Made by a program: the position numbers and the translations under genes
Part shown: in pieces, positions 1-5,713 of the stretch
How positions within the stretch are numbered: the first letter of the stretch is position 1
Layout of the letters: every line of letters starts with the position of its first letter
The notes under the pieces: generated by a model
The model's database searches: none
The model's input: the letters and a program-made list of their open reading frames with translations, nothing else
Told to the model about the DNA's origin: nothing
Assembly: GCA_027621615.1 (NCBI GenBank)
Contig: JAQCBC010000033.1
Coordinates: 1 to 7,676, forward strand
Length of the DNA stretch: 7,676 bases
Origin: a bacterium
GTDB taxonomy: Bacteria > Margulisbacteria > Marinamargulisbacteria > UBA6595
Direction of reading: 5' to 3'

Positions 1-1
1 T

Positions 2-18
2 TGTTTAAAAAATAAACA
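2..18. repeat. Short AT-rich inverted repeat (TGTTTA / TAAACA)
   Basis: A 6-base perfect inverted repeat, TGTTTA and TAAACA, is separated by five A residues. It lies just upstream of the candidate -10 element at 28-33 and overlaps where a -35 would be. It could be an operator for the first gene, or the tail of a terminator from a gene left of the window. The stem is too AT-rich to be a convincing terminator alone, and no upstream gene is visible. Confidence 0.25.
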
Positions 19-24
19 GTTGTT

Positions 25-33
25 TGCTACGAT
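25..33 (+). promoter_or_regulatory. Candidate extended -10 promoter for the SnoaL-like gene
   Basis: TGC-TACGAT has the extended -10 form (TG, one base, then a -10-like hexamer TACGAT). Transcription would start near position 40, giving a leader of about 50 bases that includes the AAGGAGG ribosome site at 75-81. TTTAAA at 4-9 is a possible weak -35 with an 18-base spacer. The same TGC-TA beginning appears at other promoters in this window, which raises confidence slightly. Confidence 0.4.
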
Positions 34-90
34 ACATTTAACACGATCGTGAGATGATGGATTGTCTATAACATAAGGAGGAAATATAGA

Positions 91-489
91 ATGACGAATC
101 ATAGTAATTATAGTGAGTATATTGAAAAATTATTTGATAATTTAAAACAAGGAAATACTGTGGCTTTGCGTGAACAATTATCGGATGATATTGTTTGGCA
201 TCAACCCGGGCAATCGTCAATATCGGGGCGATATGTCGGTATTGATGCGGTACTTGAGCTGCTGAATACAATGATGGTTTTAAGCGAGGGGTCGTTGCAA
301 GTGTCACTCAACAATCTTATGCAAAATGAGCATCGCGTGACAGCAACTGTTTGGTTTTCAGCACACACTGAGTCCAAATCAATGGCAATGAGCGGCATTG
401 ATTTGTTTGAGCTAGATCATCAGGGTAAGATTCAAACCGTTTGTTTGTTTTCAGAGTACCCGGCTCATGAGGATGCTTTTTGGGGATAG
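91..489 (+). CDS. SnoaL-like / NTF2-superfamily protein
   Basis: This 132-residue protein has the size and pattern of the SnoaL-like polyketide cyclase / nuclear transport factor 2 fold, a small alpha+beta cone. Visible hallmarks are an N-terminal helix (about 7-30), the D-D-I-V-W-H-Q-P-G-x-S-x-I-S-G-R-Y-x-G segment (32-50), then a strand-rich second half ending in D-A-F-W-G, the usual C-terminus of this family. It is probably cytoplasmic, with no signal peptide or membrane segment. The fold serves many purposes (isomerase, cyclase, ligand binding), so no substrate can be named. The start is well supported by AAGGAGG at 75-81, nine bases before the ATG. The next gene begins 70 bases downstream with its own promoter, so this looks like a single-gene unit. 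Confidence 0.8.
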   Translation: MTNHSNYSEYIEKLFDNLKQGNTVALREQLSDDIVWHQPGQSSISGRYVGIDAVLELLNTMMVLSEGSLQVSLNNLMQNEHRVTATVWFSAHTESKSMAMSGIDLFELDHQGKIQTVCLFSEYPAHEDAFWG

Positions 490-542
490 GCGTGGGGGTG
501 CTAAATAAGTTGTGATCGAGTTCATGGATTATTCATTACCCA

Positions 543-551
543 TGCTATACT
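543..551 (+). promoter_or_regulatory. Extended -10 promoter giving a leaderless DUF89 transcript
   Basis: TGC-TATACT is a strong extended -10 element (TATACT at 546-551, TG at 543-544). The normal 6-8 base distance puts the transcription start at about 558-560, on or next to the GTG start codon at 560. There is no Shine-Dalgarno-like sequence before that codon. TTCATG at 521-526 is a weak -35 candidate with a 19-base spacer. Leaderless initiation is inferred from this geometry. Confidence 0.55.
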
Positions 552-559
552 GATATGCT

Positions 560-1741
560 GTGAATAGTGCCATTATAGAAACAGTTCATCGCGTGTTTAA
601 TCGCATGGACACGCACCGACAAACCAAGCATGATTATGCCTGGTTTGTCGATCACCCCAACTATATTCCCGATTATACTGTGTTGCATCAAATGGGGTTG
701 CGGCTGCGCGATCGCTATGCAAACGCTATGATTCATGCCATGAGCCCGTCGTTATGGTATCGGTGGGTATGGCCGAGGTTAGTGGGCCCGGTTCAGCGGT
801 TGTTGCTTGAAGCCCCAGTACTACATCGAAACCCAGCGTATGATCGGGTGTTTATTCAGACGATTCAGTCGGAATTTGAGCGGCGTCGGGATGTATTGCC
901 GACATTAAGTTACACTGCATTGTTTGACTTGTTTGGCCAGTGTTCAGCCCAGTATCATCACGTTGCCTATGGCATTGATGATACGTATGCTGCTGATAAA
1001 CAGCAGCAATCAACAATGGCACAAGATTGCTACAATCGAATTTATTCTGAGGTTAAGCATAGCAATCATGCTTTTAAACGCTTGGTATGCATGGCAGCCA
1101 ATGCCAATTGGATGGATTCTTTGGAGCCTCAGTGGCATCAAAAAACAGAAGCGTTGTGCCAGGCCTATATTCAACACGATTTGCCGTTCTCACGATTAGC
1201 TGGCTGTGAATCAAGCATTGCTCGTATGCATGCAACTGTTCCAGGTAAAACAATTTTATATGAATGCGATAATCATGGGGAAGTGTGGTTTGATTGTTTG
1301 TTGGTGGAATGGTTGTTGGATCATGGATGTTCGGTAATCATGACAGGGAAAGACCAACCGGTGGTGAATGATGTAACAGCATCTGAGATACAGACTGTTG
1401 TTGCTCAAATACCCGCTTTGGGCGCGGCCAAGACAGCCGGACGTTTGCAAGTTATTAGCACAGGAGCGTGTATGACGGGTCGATCGATTTATACCATTAG
1501 TGATGCCTATCGAGCGGCATATGCCCGTGCGGATGAAGTGTGGGTCAAAGGCCAGGGTAATTTTGCAAGCACGCCCATGGCACATTGGCGCTGGGGCCGG
1601 CTGCACTGGTATCGGTATCGGAAGCCGGTGGTGTTTTTGATGGTGGTCAAAGCGAACTTAATTCAAGCTTCATTGAACTTATTAGGCATGAATCGACCCA
1701 AAGGTGCTATACTAGTACATCGATATGAACAAGGAGAATAA
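560..1741 (+). CDS. DUF89 / ARMT1-like metal-dependent phosphatase
   Basis: This 393-residue protein looks like a divergent DUF89 (ARMT1-like) family member. In the family, these enzymes are Mn/Ni/Co-dependent damage-control phosphatases that hydrolyse phosphorylated sugars and related metabolites. The N-terminal part (about 1-225) is helix-rich, and the metal-binding C-terminal domain follows. Its diagnostic pieces are [12 protein letters not shown] (D237 and N238 are the expected metal ligands), P-V-V-N-D-V-T (D271, the expected third ligand), and V-K-G-Q-G-N-F (329-335), matching the family's KGQ-N-[FY] motif. All expected ligand residues are present, so it is probably active. Substrate is unknown. 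The start is uncertain: GTG at 560 fits a leaderless transcript, while ATG at 605 would also work but lacks a ribosome site. The 3' end contains the fumC promoter and ribosome site. Confidence 0.72.
   Translation: MNSAIIETVHRVFNRMDTHRQTKHDYAWFVDHPNYIPDYTVLHQMGLRLRDRYANAMIHAMSPSLWYRWVWPRLVGPVQRLLLEAPVLHRNPAYDRVFIQTIQSEFERRRDVLPTLSYTALFDLFGQCSAQYHHVAYGIDDTYAADKQQQSTMAQDCYNRIYSEVKHSNHAFKRLVCMAANANWMDSLEPQWHQKTEALCQAYIQHDLPFSRLAGCESSIARMHATVPGKTILYECDNHGEVWFDCLLVEWLLDHGCSVIMTGKDQPVVNDVTASEIQTVVAQIPALGAAKTAGRLQVISTGACMTGRSIYTISDAYRAAYARADEVWVKGQGNFASTPMAHWRWGRLHWYRYRKPVVFLMVVKANLIQASLNLLGMNRPKGAILVHRYEQGE
1705..1713 (+). promoter_or_regulatory. Extended -10 promoter for fumC within the DUF89 gene end
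   Basis: TGC-TATACT is identical to the nine-base element at 543-551. Transcription from it would begin near 1720, inside the last codons of the DUF89 gene. The leader to the ATG at 1749 would be about 29 bases and would contain the AAGGAG ribosome site. No good -35 is apparent, which is acceptable for an extended -10 promoter. It would allow fumC expression independent of the upstream gene. Confidence 0.5.
1731..1736 (+). promoter_or_regulatory. Ribosome binding site deciding the fumC start
   Basis: AAGGAG lies 12 bases before ATG 1749, long but workable spacing, and six bases downstream of where the alternative ATG at 1725 begins. It can therefore only serve the 1749 start. The site is embedded in the last codons of the DUF89 gene. 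Confidence 0.6.
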
Positions 1742-1748
1742 AACAACA

Positions 1749-3128
1749 ATGAAACGAATAGAACACGATAGCATGGGTAATATTGATGTGCCAGCGGATC
1801 GCTACTATGGCGCACAATCGGCACGTTCATTAATTAATTTTGATATTGGGATTGAGGTATTTCCGGAGTCGTTAATCCGGGCGTTTGGCTATTTAAAGCG
1901 GGCGTGTGCAACAGTGAATGCACAAAAAGGTGTGTTGGATGTGGCCAAAGCCCAATGGATTGAACAAGCGGCGGATGCTGTGATTTCAGGCCAATTGAAT
2001 GACCATTTTCCATTGCGAGTTTGGCAAACCGGGAGTGGTACCCAAACCAATATGAACGTTAACGAAGTGATTGCCAATCGTGCAATCGAACTAGCAGGCG
2101 GGGAAATGGGGAGTAAATCACCCGTTCATCCCAATGATGATGTAAATAAGTCGCAATCGTCAAACGATACGTTTCCAACGGCCATGTATATGGCGGCTAC
2201 AGATGATATTCATACGCACTTGATACCTGCCCTGACGGGTATGTATGAATCATTAACAAACAAAGCGAATACGTTTGAGTCTGTTATTAAAATTGGGCGT
2301 ACGCATTTGATGGATGCCACACCCGTAACAGTGGGTCAAGAATTTTCAGGCTATGCGACACAATTGCGCAATGGGTTGGATCGCATACAGGTGGCATTGC
2401 CACGGCTCATGCAATTGGCAATCGGCGGAACAGCAGTAGGAACCGGTATTAATACGCCGGATGGGTTTTCAGACGCCGTTGTGGCTGAATTGTCCCAACA
2501 AACGGGCTATGCTTACACCAGCGCACCCAATAAATTTGAGGCCTTATCGGCACACGATGCCATTGTGGAAATGAGTGGTGTGCTTAAAACAATTGCTGCG
2601 AGCTTGATGAAAATTGCCAATGATATTCGCTGGTCGGCATCGGGGCCTCGGTGTGGCTTTGGCGAGCTAATTTTACCGGCTAATGAGCCTGGATCATCCA
2701 TTATGCCCGGAAAAGTGAACCCCACGCAGTCTGAAGCCCTAACCATGGTGGCCGCACAGGTGATGGGAAACGACGTGACCATTGGGATTGCTGGATCACA
2801 GGGTAACTTTCAGCTTAATGTTTTCAAGCCAGTGATGATTTACAATCTCTTGCAGTCCATTCGGTTGCTTGCCGATGGGAGTCGGTCGTTTACAGAGCAT
2901 TGCCTAGCGGGAATCGCCGTTAATCCCAGTGCGATAGATCAAAATTTACAAGATTCATTGATGCTGGTGACGGCATTAAATCCGCATATTGGGTACGATA
3001 ATGCTGCTAAAATAGCTAAAAAAGCCTATGAAGAGAACACAACGCTGAAAGCCGCTGCCCTAGCCTTGAAGTTAGTCCCGGATTCAGAAACGTTTGATCA
3101 ATGGGTGAACCCCAGCCATATGATCTAA
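1749..3128 (+). CDS. fumC: Class II fumarate hydratase (fumarase C)
   Basis: It catalyses reversible hydration of fumarate to L-malate in the TCA cycle. Class II enzymes are iron-free, oxygen-stable cytoplasmic homotetramers. From ATG 1749 the protein is 459 residues, close to the usual 460-470. The fumarase/aspartase signature [10 protein letters not shown] occupies 315-324 and includes the flexible loop with the catalytic Ser. [10 protein letters not shown] contains H186, the equivalent of the active-site His. [17 protein letters not shown] and the [15 protein letters not shown] segment form the substrate pocket. The N-terminal D-S-M-G-x-I-D-V-P-A-D also matches fumarase rather than aspartase. 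An in-frame ATG at 1725 would add eight residues but has no ribosome site and overlaps the DUF89 gene. The stop codon overlaps the next gene's start. Confidence 0.96.
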   Translation: MKRIEHDSMGNIDVPADRYYGAQSARSLINFDIGIEVFPESLIRAFGYLKRACATVNAQKGVLDVAKAQWIEQAADAVISGQLNDHFPLRVWQTGSGTQTNMNVNEVIANRAIELAGGEMGSKSPVHPNDDVNKSQSSNDTFPTAMYMAATDDIHTHLIPALTGMYESLTNKANTFESVIKIGRTHLMDATPVTVGQEFSGYATQLRNGLDRIQVALPRLMQLAIGGTAVGTGINTPDGFSDAVVAELSQQTGYAYTSAPNKFEALSAHDAIVEMSGVLKTIAASLMKIANDIRWSASGPRCGFGELILPANEPGSSIMPGKVNPTQSEALTMVAAQVMGNDVTIGIAGSQGNFQLNVFKPVMIYNLLQSIRLLADGSRSFTEHCLAGIAVNPSAIDQNLQDSLMLVTALNPHIGYDNAAKIAKKAYEENTTLKAAALALKLVPDSETFDQWVNPSHMI

Positions 3129-3688
3129 TGCGGTTATTTGATACGTTAAACAGCATTCGCACAGAGCGGTTACTTATCCGACCATTAGTTGAGACGGACA
3201 CTGCTGACTTATTTACTATATTTTCAAACCCACTGGTGACAGAGTATGCCATTGGGTACCCGCATGAAACAGATGAAGAAAGTCAAAATTATATTCGATC
3301 TGTTTTAGATGCTTATGAACAAGGGACAGCTGCTATTTGGGGTATTACATTAATGGACGATCCAAAATTAATTGGAATTGTTGGTTATGAACTATGGTTT
3401 CCTGATCACCATCGGGCTGAAATTGGCTATACATTGGCCCATGAGCACTGGGGTAATGGGTATGCAACCGAAGCCCTGCGCGGTGCCGTTAATTACGGGT
3501 TTTCTCAGCTTAAACTAAATCGAATTGAGGCCACGGCTCAGCCGGGGAATACAGCGTCATGGAACGTATTAGAAAAAGTTGGGTTTGAACGCGAGGGGTT
3601 TTTAAAGCAATTTATTTTATCCCGCAAAAAATACCGAGATGTTTACTTTTATAGTATCGTGTATGAGGATTGGGAGCGTAAACACTAG
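3128..3688 (+). CDS. RimJ/RimL-type GNAT N-acetyltransferase
   Basis: This 186-residue protein belongs to the GNAT superfamily, which transfers an acetyl group from acetyl-CoA to an amine such as a protein N-terminus or a small molecule. The opening T-E-R-L-L-I-R-P-L (residues 12-20) is typical of the RimJ/RimL-like Acetyltransf_3 group. A-E-I-G-Y-T-L is followed by H-W-G-N-G-Y-A-T-E-A-L with W108 to A113, the acetyl-CoA pyrophosphate-binding motif A (usually Q/R-x-x-G-x-G/A). N-x-A-S-W-N-V-L-E-K-V-G-F-E-R-E-G is the family's C-terminal motif. The ATG at 3128 shares its A with the fumC TAA stop (TAATG) and has no ribosome site, indicating translational coupling to fumC. An in-frame ATG at 3101 would overlap fumC by 28 bases and extend past the usual family N-terminus. 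The target is unknown. Confidence 0.88.
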   Translation: MRLFDTLNSIRTERLLIRPLVETDTADLFTIFSNPLVTEYAIGYPHETDEESQNYIRSVLDAYEQGTAAIWGITLMDDPKLIGIVGYELWFPDHHRAEIGYTLAHEHWGNGYATEALRGAVNYGFSQLKLNRIEATAQPGNTASWNVLEKVGFEREGFLKQFILSRKKYRDVYFYSIVYEDWERKH

Positions 3689-3746
3689 CGCATTTCGCAG
3701 TATCGTGATTGCATAAGGGGCTATTGAATTAAGACTTGTTTTCTTT

Positions 3747-3784
3747 AGATGTTTAACATCGAATAGTTTCGGGCATCTTTATTT
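3747..3784 (+). terminator. Possible weak terminator after the fumC-GNAT unit
   Basis: AGATG at 3747-3751 can pair with CATCT at 3774-3778. Inside this, CGAA/TTTCG forms a second short stem, and TTTATTTT follows. The internal loop is asymmetric and the stem short, so it is only a weak candidate. The segment lies in the 148-base AT-rich spacer (3689-3836) between the GNAT gene and the secreted-protein gene, where termination would be expected. Confidence 0.25.
3748..3760. repeat. 13-base perfect palindrome (possible operator)
   Basis: GATGTTTAACATC is a perfect inverted repeat with 6-base arms around a single T. It lies about 77 bases upstream of the secreted-protein start codon and could be a dimeric regulator site. 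It also overlaps the terminator-like fold at 3747-3784, and the two readings are alternatives. It is seen only once in this window. Confidence 0.25.
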
Positions 3785-3807
3785 TATAAATTTAATTGTA
3801 ATAACAG

Positions 3808-3815
3808 TATATAAA
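3808..3815 (+). promoter_or_regulatory. AT-rich promoter region of the secreted-protein gene
   Basis: TATATAAA provides overlapping -10-like hexamers (3808-3813 and 3810-3815) with transcription predicted near 3820. I see no convincing -35 at the right spacing and no TG extension, unlike other promoters here. AT content is very high from 3781 to 3825. TATAAA at 3785-3790 is an alternative -10. Confidence 0.3.
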
Positions 3816-3836
3816 TTTTTTAAAAGGAAGATCCCC

Positions 3837-4403
3837 ATGAAAAAAATTGCTTGTTTAGTTTTAATTGTATCCATCTGTGTTGGCAGCATGATGTCTTATC
3901 GGGCACATAGCTCGGTTTTGATGCAATACAGCAGTTTTGGGGGTGTGGCGTCTGTGTCGACGTGGTCGGGGGCTTCAATTATGACGCTGGTGAATTCTAT
4001 TGCTCAATTGGCGTCATCGGGTATTGGGGCCGAGCACAATCGAACAGTCAATATCGTTGTTCCTCCACTACCATTCCCCAACCCATTTAGTTTAACACGT
4101 GTTATGGATTCTAAGTTTGGGCAAACAGGCTCAGTGATTGGATTTACGAGTGATAAAGCAATTAGTGGGGATATTACAGTTATGATTTATGACATGTTTG
4201 GAAACCGAGTTATGCAGCGTGTGTATGGAGAAGGGGCCATGCGAGTTCGAGAAACGAGAGCCGATGATAAAGGCAACAAATTTACTCAATTGACGGTTAA
4301 TAAGAGCATGCTAGAGTATGATGCACCATCGGGCGTTTATTTGTATGTTGTCCAAGCCGAGGGCAAGCGAATCGGCAAAGGTAAAATGTTAATTGTTCCC
4401 TAG
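3837..4403 (+). CDS. Secreted protein with T9SS/FlgD-like C-terminal Ig module
   Basis: This 188-residue protein opens with a Sec signal peptide: two Lys residues, a hydrophobic stretch (about 4-20) and a probable cleavage site near A-H-S (24-26). No lipobox is evident. A short Ser/Gly-rich mature region (about 27-75) follows. The rest resembles the C-terminal beta-sandwich called T9SS type A sorting domain or FlgD-Ig: F-P-N-P-F (80-84), T-V-M-I-Y-D-M-F-G-N-R-V, S-G-V-Y-L-Y-V-V (about 165-172) and terminal G-K-G-K-M-L-I-V-P (180-188). In Bacteroidota this module targets type IX secretion, while in other phyla its role is unclear. Here it makes up over half of the protein, so this is no large enzyme with a tail. 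The start is supported by AAGGAAG at 3824-3830. Function unknown; exported or surface-associated location is inferred. Confidence 0.75.
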   Translation: MKKIACLVLIVSICVGSMMSYRAHSSVLMQYSSFGGVASVSTWSGASIMTLVNSIAQLASSGIGAEHNRTVNIVVPPLPFPNPFSLTRVMDSKFGQTGSVIGFTSDKAISGDITVMIYDMFGNRVMQRVYGEGAMRVRETRADDKGNKFTQLTVNKSMLEYDAPSGVYLYVVQAEGKRIGKGKMLIVP

Positions 4404-4406
4404 CGA

Positions 4407-4435
4407 TTAAAAGGTCATGGTGACGGTGCCACCAT
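4407..4435 (-). terminator. Weak terminator-like hairpin at the ferredoxin 3' end
   Basis: On the minus strand, ATGGTG and CACCAT (4435-4430 and 4422-4417) form a 6-base stem with a 7-base loop, followed four bases later by TTTT next to the stop codon. It lies within the ferredoxin coding end, as expected when convergent genes leave no room. The U-run is short and offset, so this is tentative. Confidence 0.2.
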
Positions 4436-4664
4436 CTTTCACACATAGTTGGCAACCCAGACGGCGGTTGCCTTCCATGCCAAGATCCTCTTCTTCTTCA
4501 TTGACTGGGTTTAGATGCTCCATGCCGGACAAGATTTCAACTTCACAGGTGCCGCAAACACCGTTGCTGCATCCAATCGGAACCCCCAACTCTTCAATAG
4601 CATCGACAATTGGCTCGTTGTCTTCAACTTCAACTTCTTGATCATTTAAAATAATTTTTCCCAT
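4407..4664 (-). CDS. Plant-type [2Fe-2S] ferredoxin
   Basis: This 85-residue electron carrier has the beta-grasp [2Fe-2S] ferredoxin pattern. The cluster ligands are C32, C37 and C40 (C-x4-C-x2-C within G-C-S-N-G-V-C-G-T-C) and C71 (L-G-C-Q-L-C, 30 residues after C40). The N-terminal half is a short strand pair plus helix, and a very acidic stretch (E-E-E-E-D, 56-60) could be a docking surface for a basic redox partner. The composition recalls chlamydial ferredoxins from memory. The start is secure: AAGGAG (4677-4672) precedes the ATG by seven bases, downstream of a consensus TATAAT. It follows the ferrochelatase-like gene on the same strand but has its own promoter, so a functional link is possible but not shown. 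Its 3' end converges on the secreted-protein gene with a 3-base gap. Confidence 0.9.
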   Translation of the reverse strand: MGKIILNDQEVEVEDNEPIVDAIEELGVPIGCSNGVCGTCEVEILSGMEHLNPVNEEEEDLGMEGNRRLGCQLCVKDGGTVTMTF

Positions 4665-4695
4665 AGCTTTACTCCTTAATAATGACTAATTTTCT

Positions 4696-4701
4696 ATTAT
4701 A
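4696..4701 (-). promoter_or_regulatory. Consensus -10 box for the ferredoxin gene
   Basis: Read on the minus strand this is a perfect TATAAT, preceded by GATAC. Transcription would start near 4689, giving a leader of about 25 bases that contains AAGGAG. The -35 is poor: nothing close to TTGACA lies 16-18 bases upstream. It separates the ferredoxin from the ferrochelatase-like gene transcriptionally, at least in part. Confidence 0.55.
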
Positions 4702-4747
4702 GTATCTAACACTGTACCAGATTCATATTTTTTATGCCAAGCATCAA

Positions 4748-5686
4748 TTATGGGTTAAGACCAATACTGGATAGAATAACCTGATAGTGCATGGCTTCGG
4801 ACCAATTGGGTAAGTGCGTAGACGTGGCGGGGGATTTGGGTTGAATCCAAGTGGCCAAGTAGTGGCTATCCAATTGTTGAATTATTGACGGGGTCATCCA
4901 GCCAGGCAAAAATCGTACTGAATCGCTATGCTGAATTGAGTTGAATGGATCCCGGCTAGGGGTGTGTTTGGCATCCGATTCCATAAAGAGTTGGTCTAAA
5001 AACACAGGATAGACTCGAGGGCTGATTGCCTGGCATAGCGCATACGCTTGTCGGCGAAAACACCCATCCGATACAGGGGTTGGGTTTTCGCAACAGTTGG
5101 GCTTGGATAAACATGTAATTCGGCTAGGATCCATTTTTTTAATGAGATCAGTACTGGCCCCATGAAAGCCAGCAACGATGGGTGTGCTGGCATCATAGGC
5201 CTGCAATTGACCAGCAATCGCTTGTTGGTAGGCTTGGGTGGCAATATAGGGCTTTTGGACACTAATAGACACGGGAATTTTGAATGCTTGTATATAATGC
5301 TGTATGGCTGTTTGGATGGCCTGGCTGGCCACGGCCGTCCGTTGGGGAAACATAGGAATCACATGCAGGTGATCCAATTGCCCATTGGTTTCTTGGAGTA
5401 AATGCTGAATGCCGCTTGCAATGCTGGGTTCACCGTATCGGTAGGCATACGTAGCAGGACAATGCCACTGTGTTTGAATGGCGTCGGTAACTGGATCCAA
5501 AACCGATGATGAATCGGTGCACACTATAGAGGACATAGTCGCTTGATTCAGTTCATAGCGAGGCTGTTGACCGGCAAATTCGGGAAGTATAAAAGCATCG
5601 CTATAAATGCACTGTAAGTAATCGTGAATATCGGCTAGTGTTGTTGATTTGGGGCTGCCAAGGTCAACAAGCAAAATAGCTTTCAT
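4748..5686 (-). CDS. hemH: Divergent ferrochelatase-like protein with internal Cys cluster
   Basis: Ferrochelatase inserts ferrous iron into a porphyrin at the end of heme synthesis. Family features seen are M-K-A-I-L-L-V-D-L-G-S-P at the N-terminus, D-x-x-D-Y-L-Q-C-I-Y-S-D, Y-A-Y-R-Y-G-E-P-S-I, H-V-I-P-M-F-P-Q, and A-G-F-H-G-A-S with H175 at the usual catalytic His. A Cys-rich insert follows: C192, C198, C199, C209, then C218, with C-F-R-R-Q after C209. This resembles ferrochelatase subtypes in which internal Cys bind a [2Fe-2S] cluster (from memory). The C-terminal third is eroded: the expected Q-S-R-x-G...W and P-x-F-x-x-D-x-x-E-T segments are reduced to L-P-G-W-M-T-P-S-I-I-Q-Q-L, without the catalytic Glu. 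At 312 residues it is near normal length. It may be divergent or have lost activity. The ATG at 5686 lacks a ribosome site; TTG at 5692 is an alternative. It lies 27 bases after serC, probably co-transcribed. Confidence 0.75.
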   Translation of the reverse strand: MKAILLVDLGSPKSTTLADIHDYLQCIYSDAFILPEFAGQQPRYELNQATMSSIVCTDSSSVLDPVTDAIQTQWHCPATYAYRYGEPSIASGIQHLLQETNGQLDHLHVIPMFPQRTAVASQAIQTAIQHYIQAFKIPVSISVQKPYIATQAYQQAIAGQLQAYDASTPIVAGFHGASTDLIKKMDPSRITCLSKPNCCENPTPVSDGCFRRQAYALCQAISPRVYPVFLDQLFMESDAKHTPSRDPFNSIQHSDSVRFLPGWMTPSIIQQLDSHYLATWIQPKSPATSTHLPNWSEAMHYQVILSSIGLNP

Positions 5687-5713
5687 AGGCAAATAGGCGA
5701 TTCCGTGATGGGC

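Noticed and set aside
924..1199. Plus-strand 91-residue open frame with hydrophobic stretches inside the DUF89 gene.
   Set aside because: It is out of frame within a gene having intact conserved motifs, and has no ribosome site.
1725..1748. Upstream in-frame ATG for fumC adding eight residues.
   Set aside because: No ribosome site precedes it, the AAGGAG lies downstream of it, and fumarase N-termini match the start at 1749.
3101..3127. Upstream in-frame ATG for the GNAT gene overlapping fumC by 28 bases.
   Set aside because: The TAATG overlap start at 3128 is the standard coupled arrangement and fits the family N-terminus better.
3842..3856. Cys residues early in the secreted protein as a possible lipobox.
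   Set aside because: The residues before C6 and C15 do not fit the L-[AS]-[GA]-C pattern, so an ordinary signal peptide is favoured.
4417..4641. Plus-strand Ser/Pro-rich open frame opposite the ferredoxin.
   Set aside because: Low-complexity composition arises from the acidic ferredoxin codons on the other strand; no promoter or ribosome site.
4731..4745. T-run followed by ATGC-CAA-GCAT between the ferrochelatase-like and ferredoxin genes.
   Set aside because: For either strand the T-run is on the wrong side of the stem (A-run in the minus-strand transcript), so it is not an intrinsic terminator.
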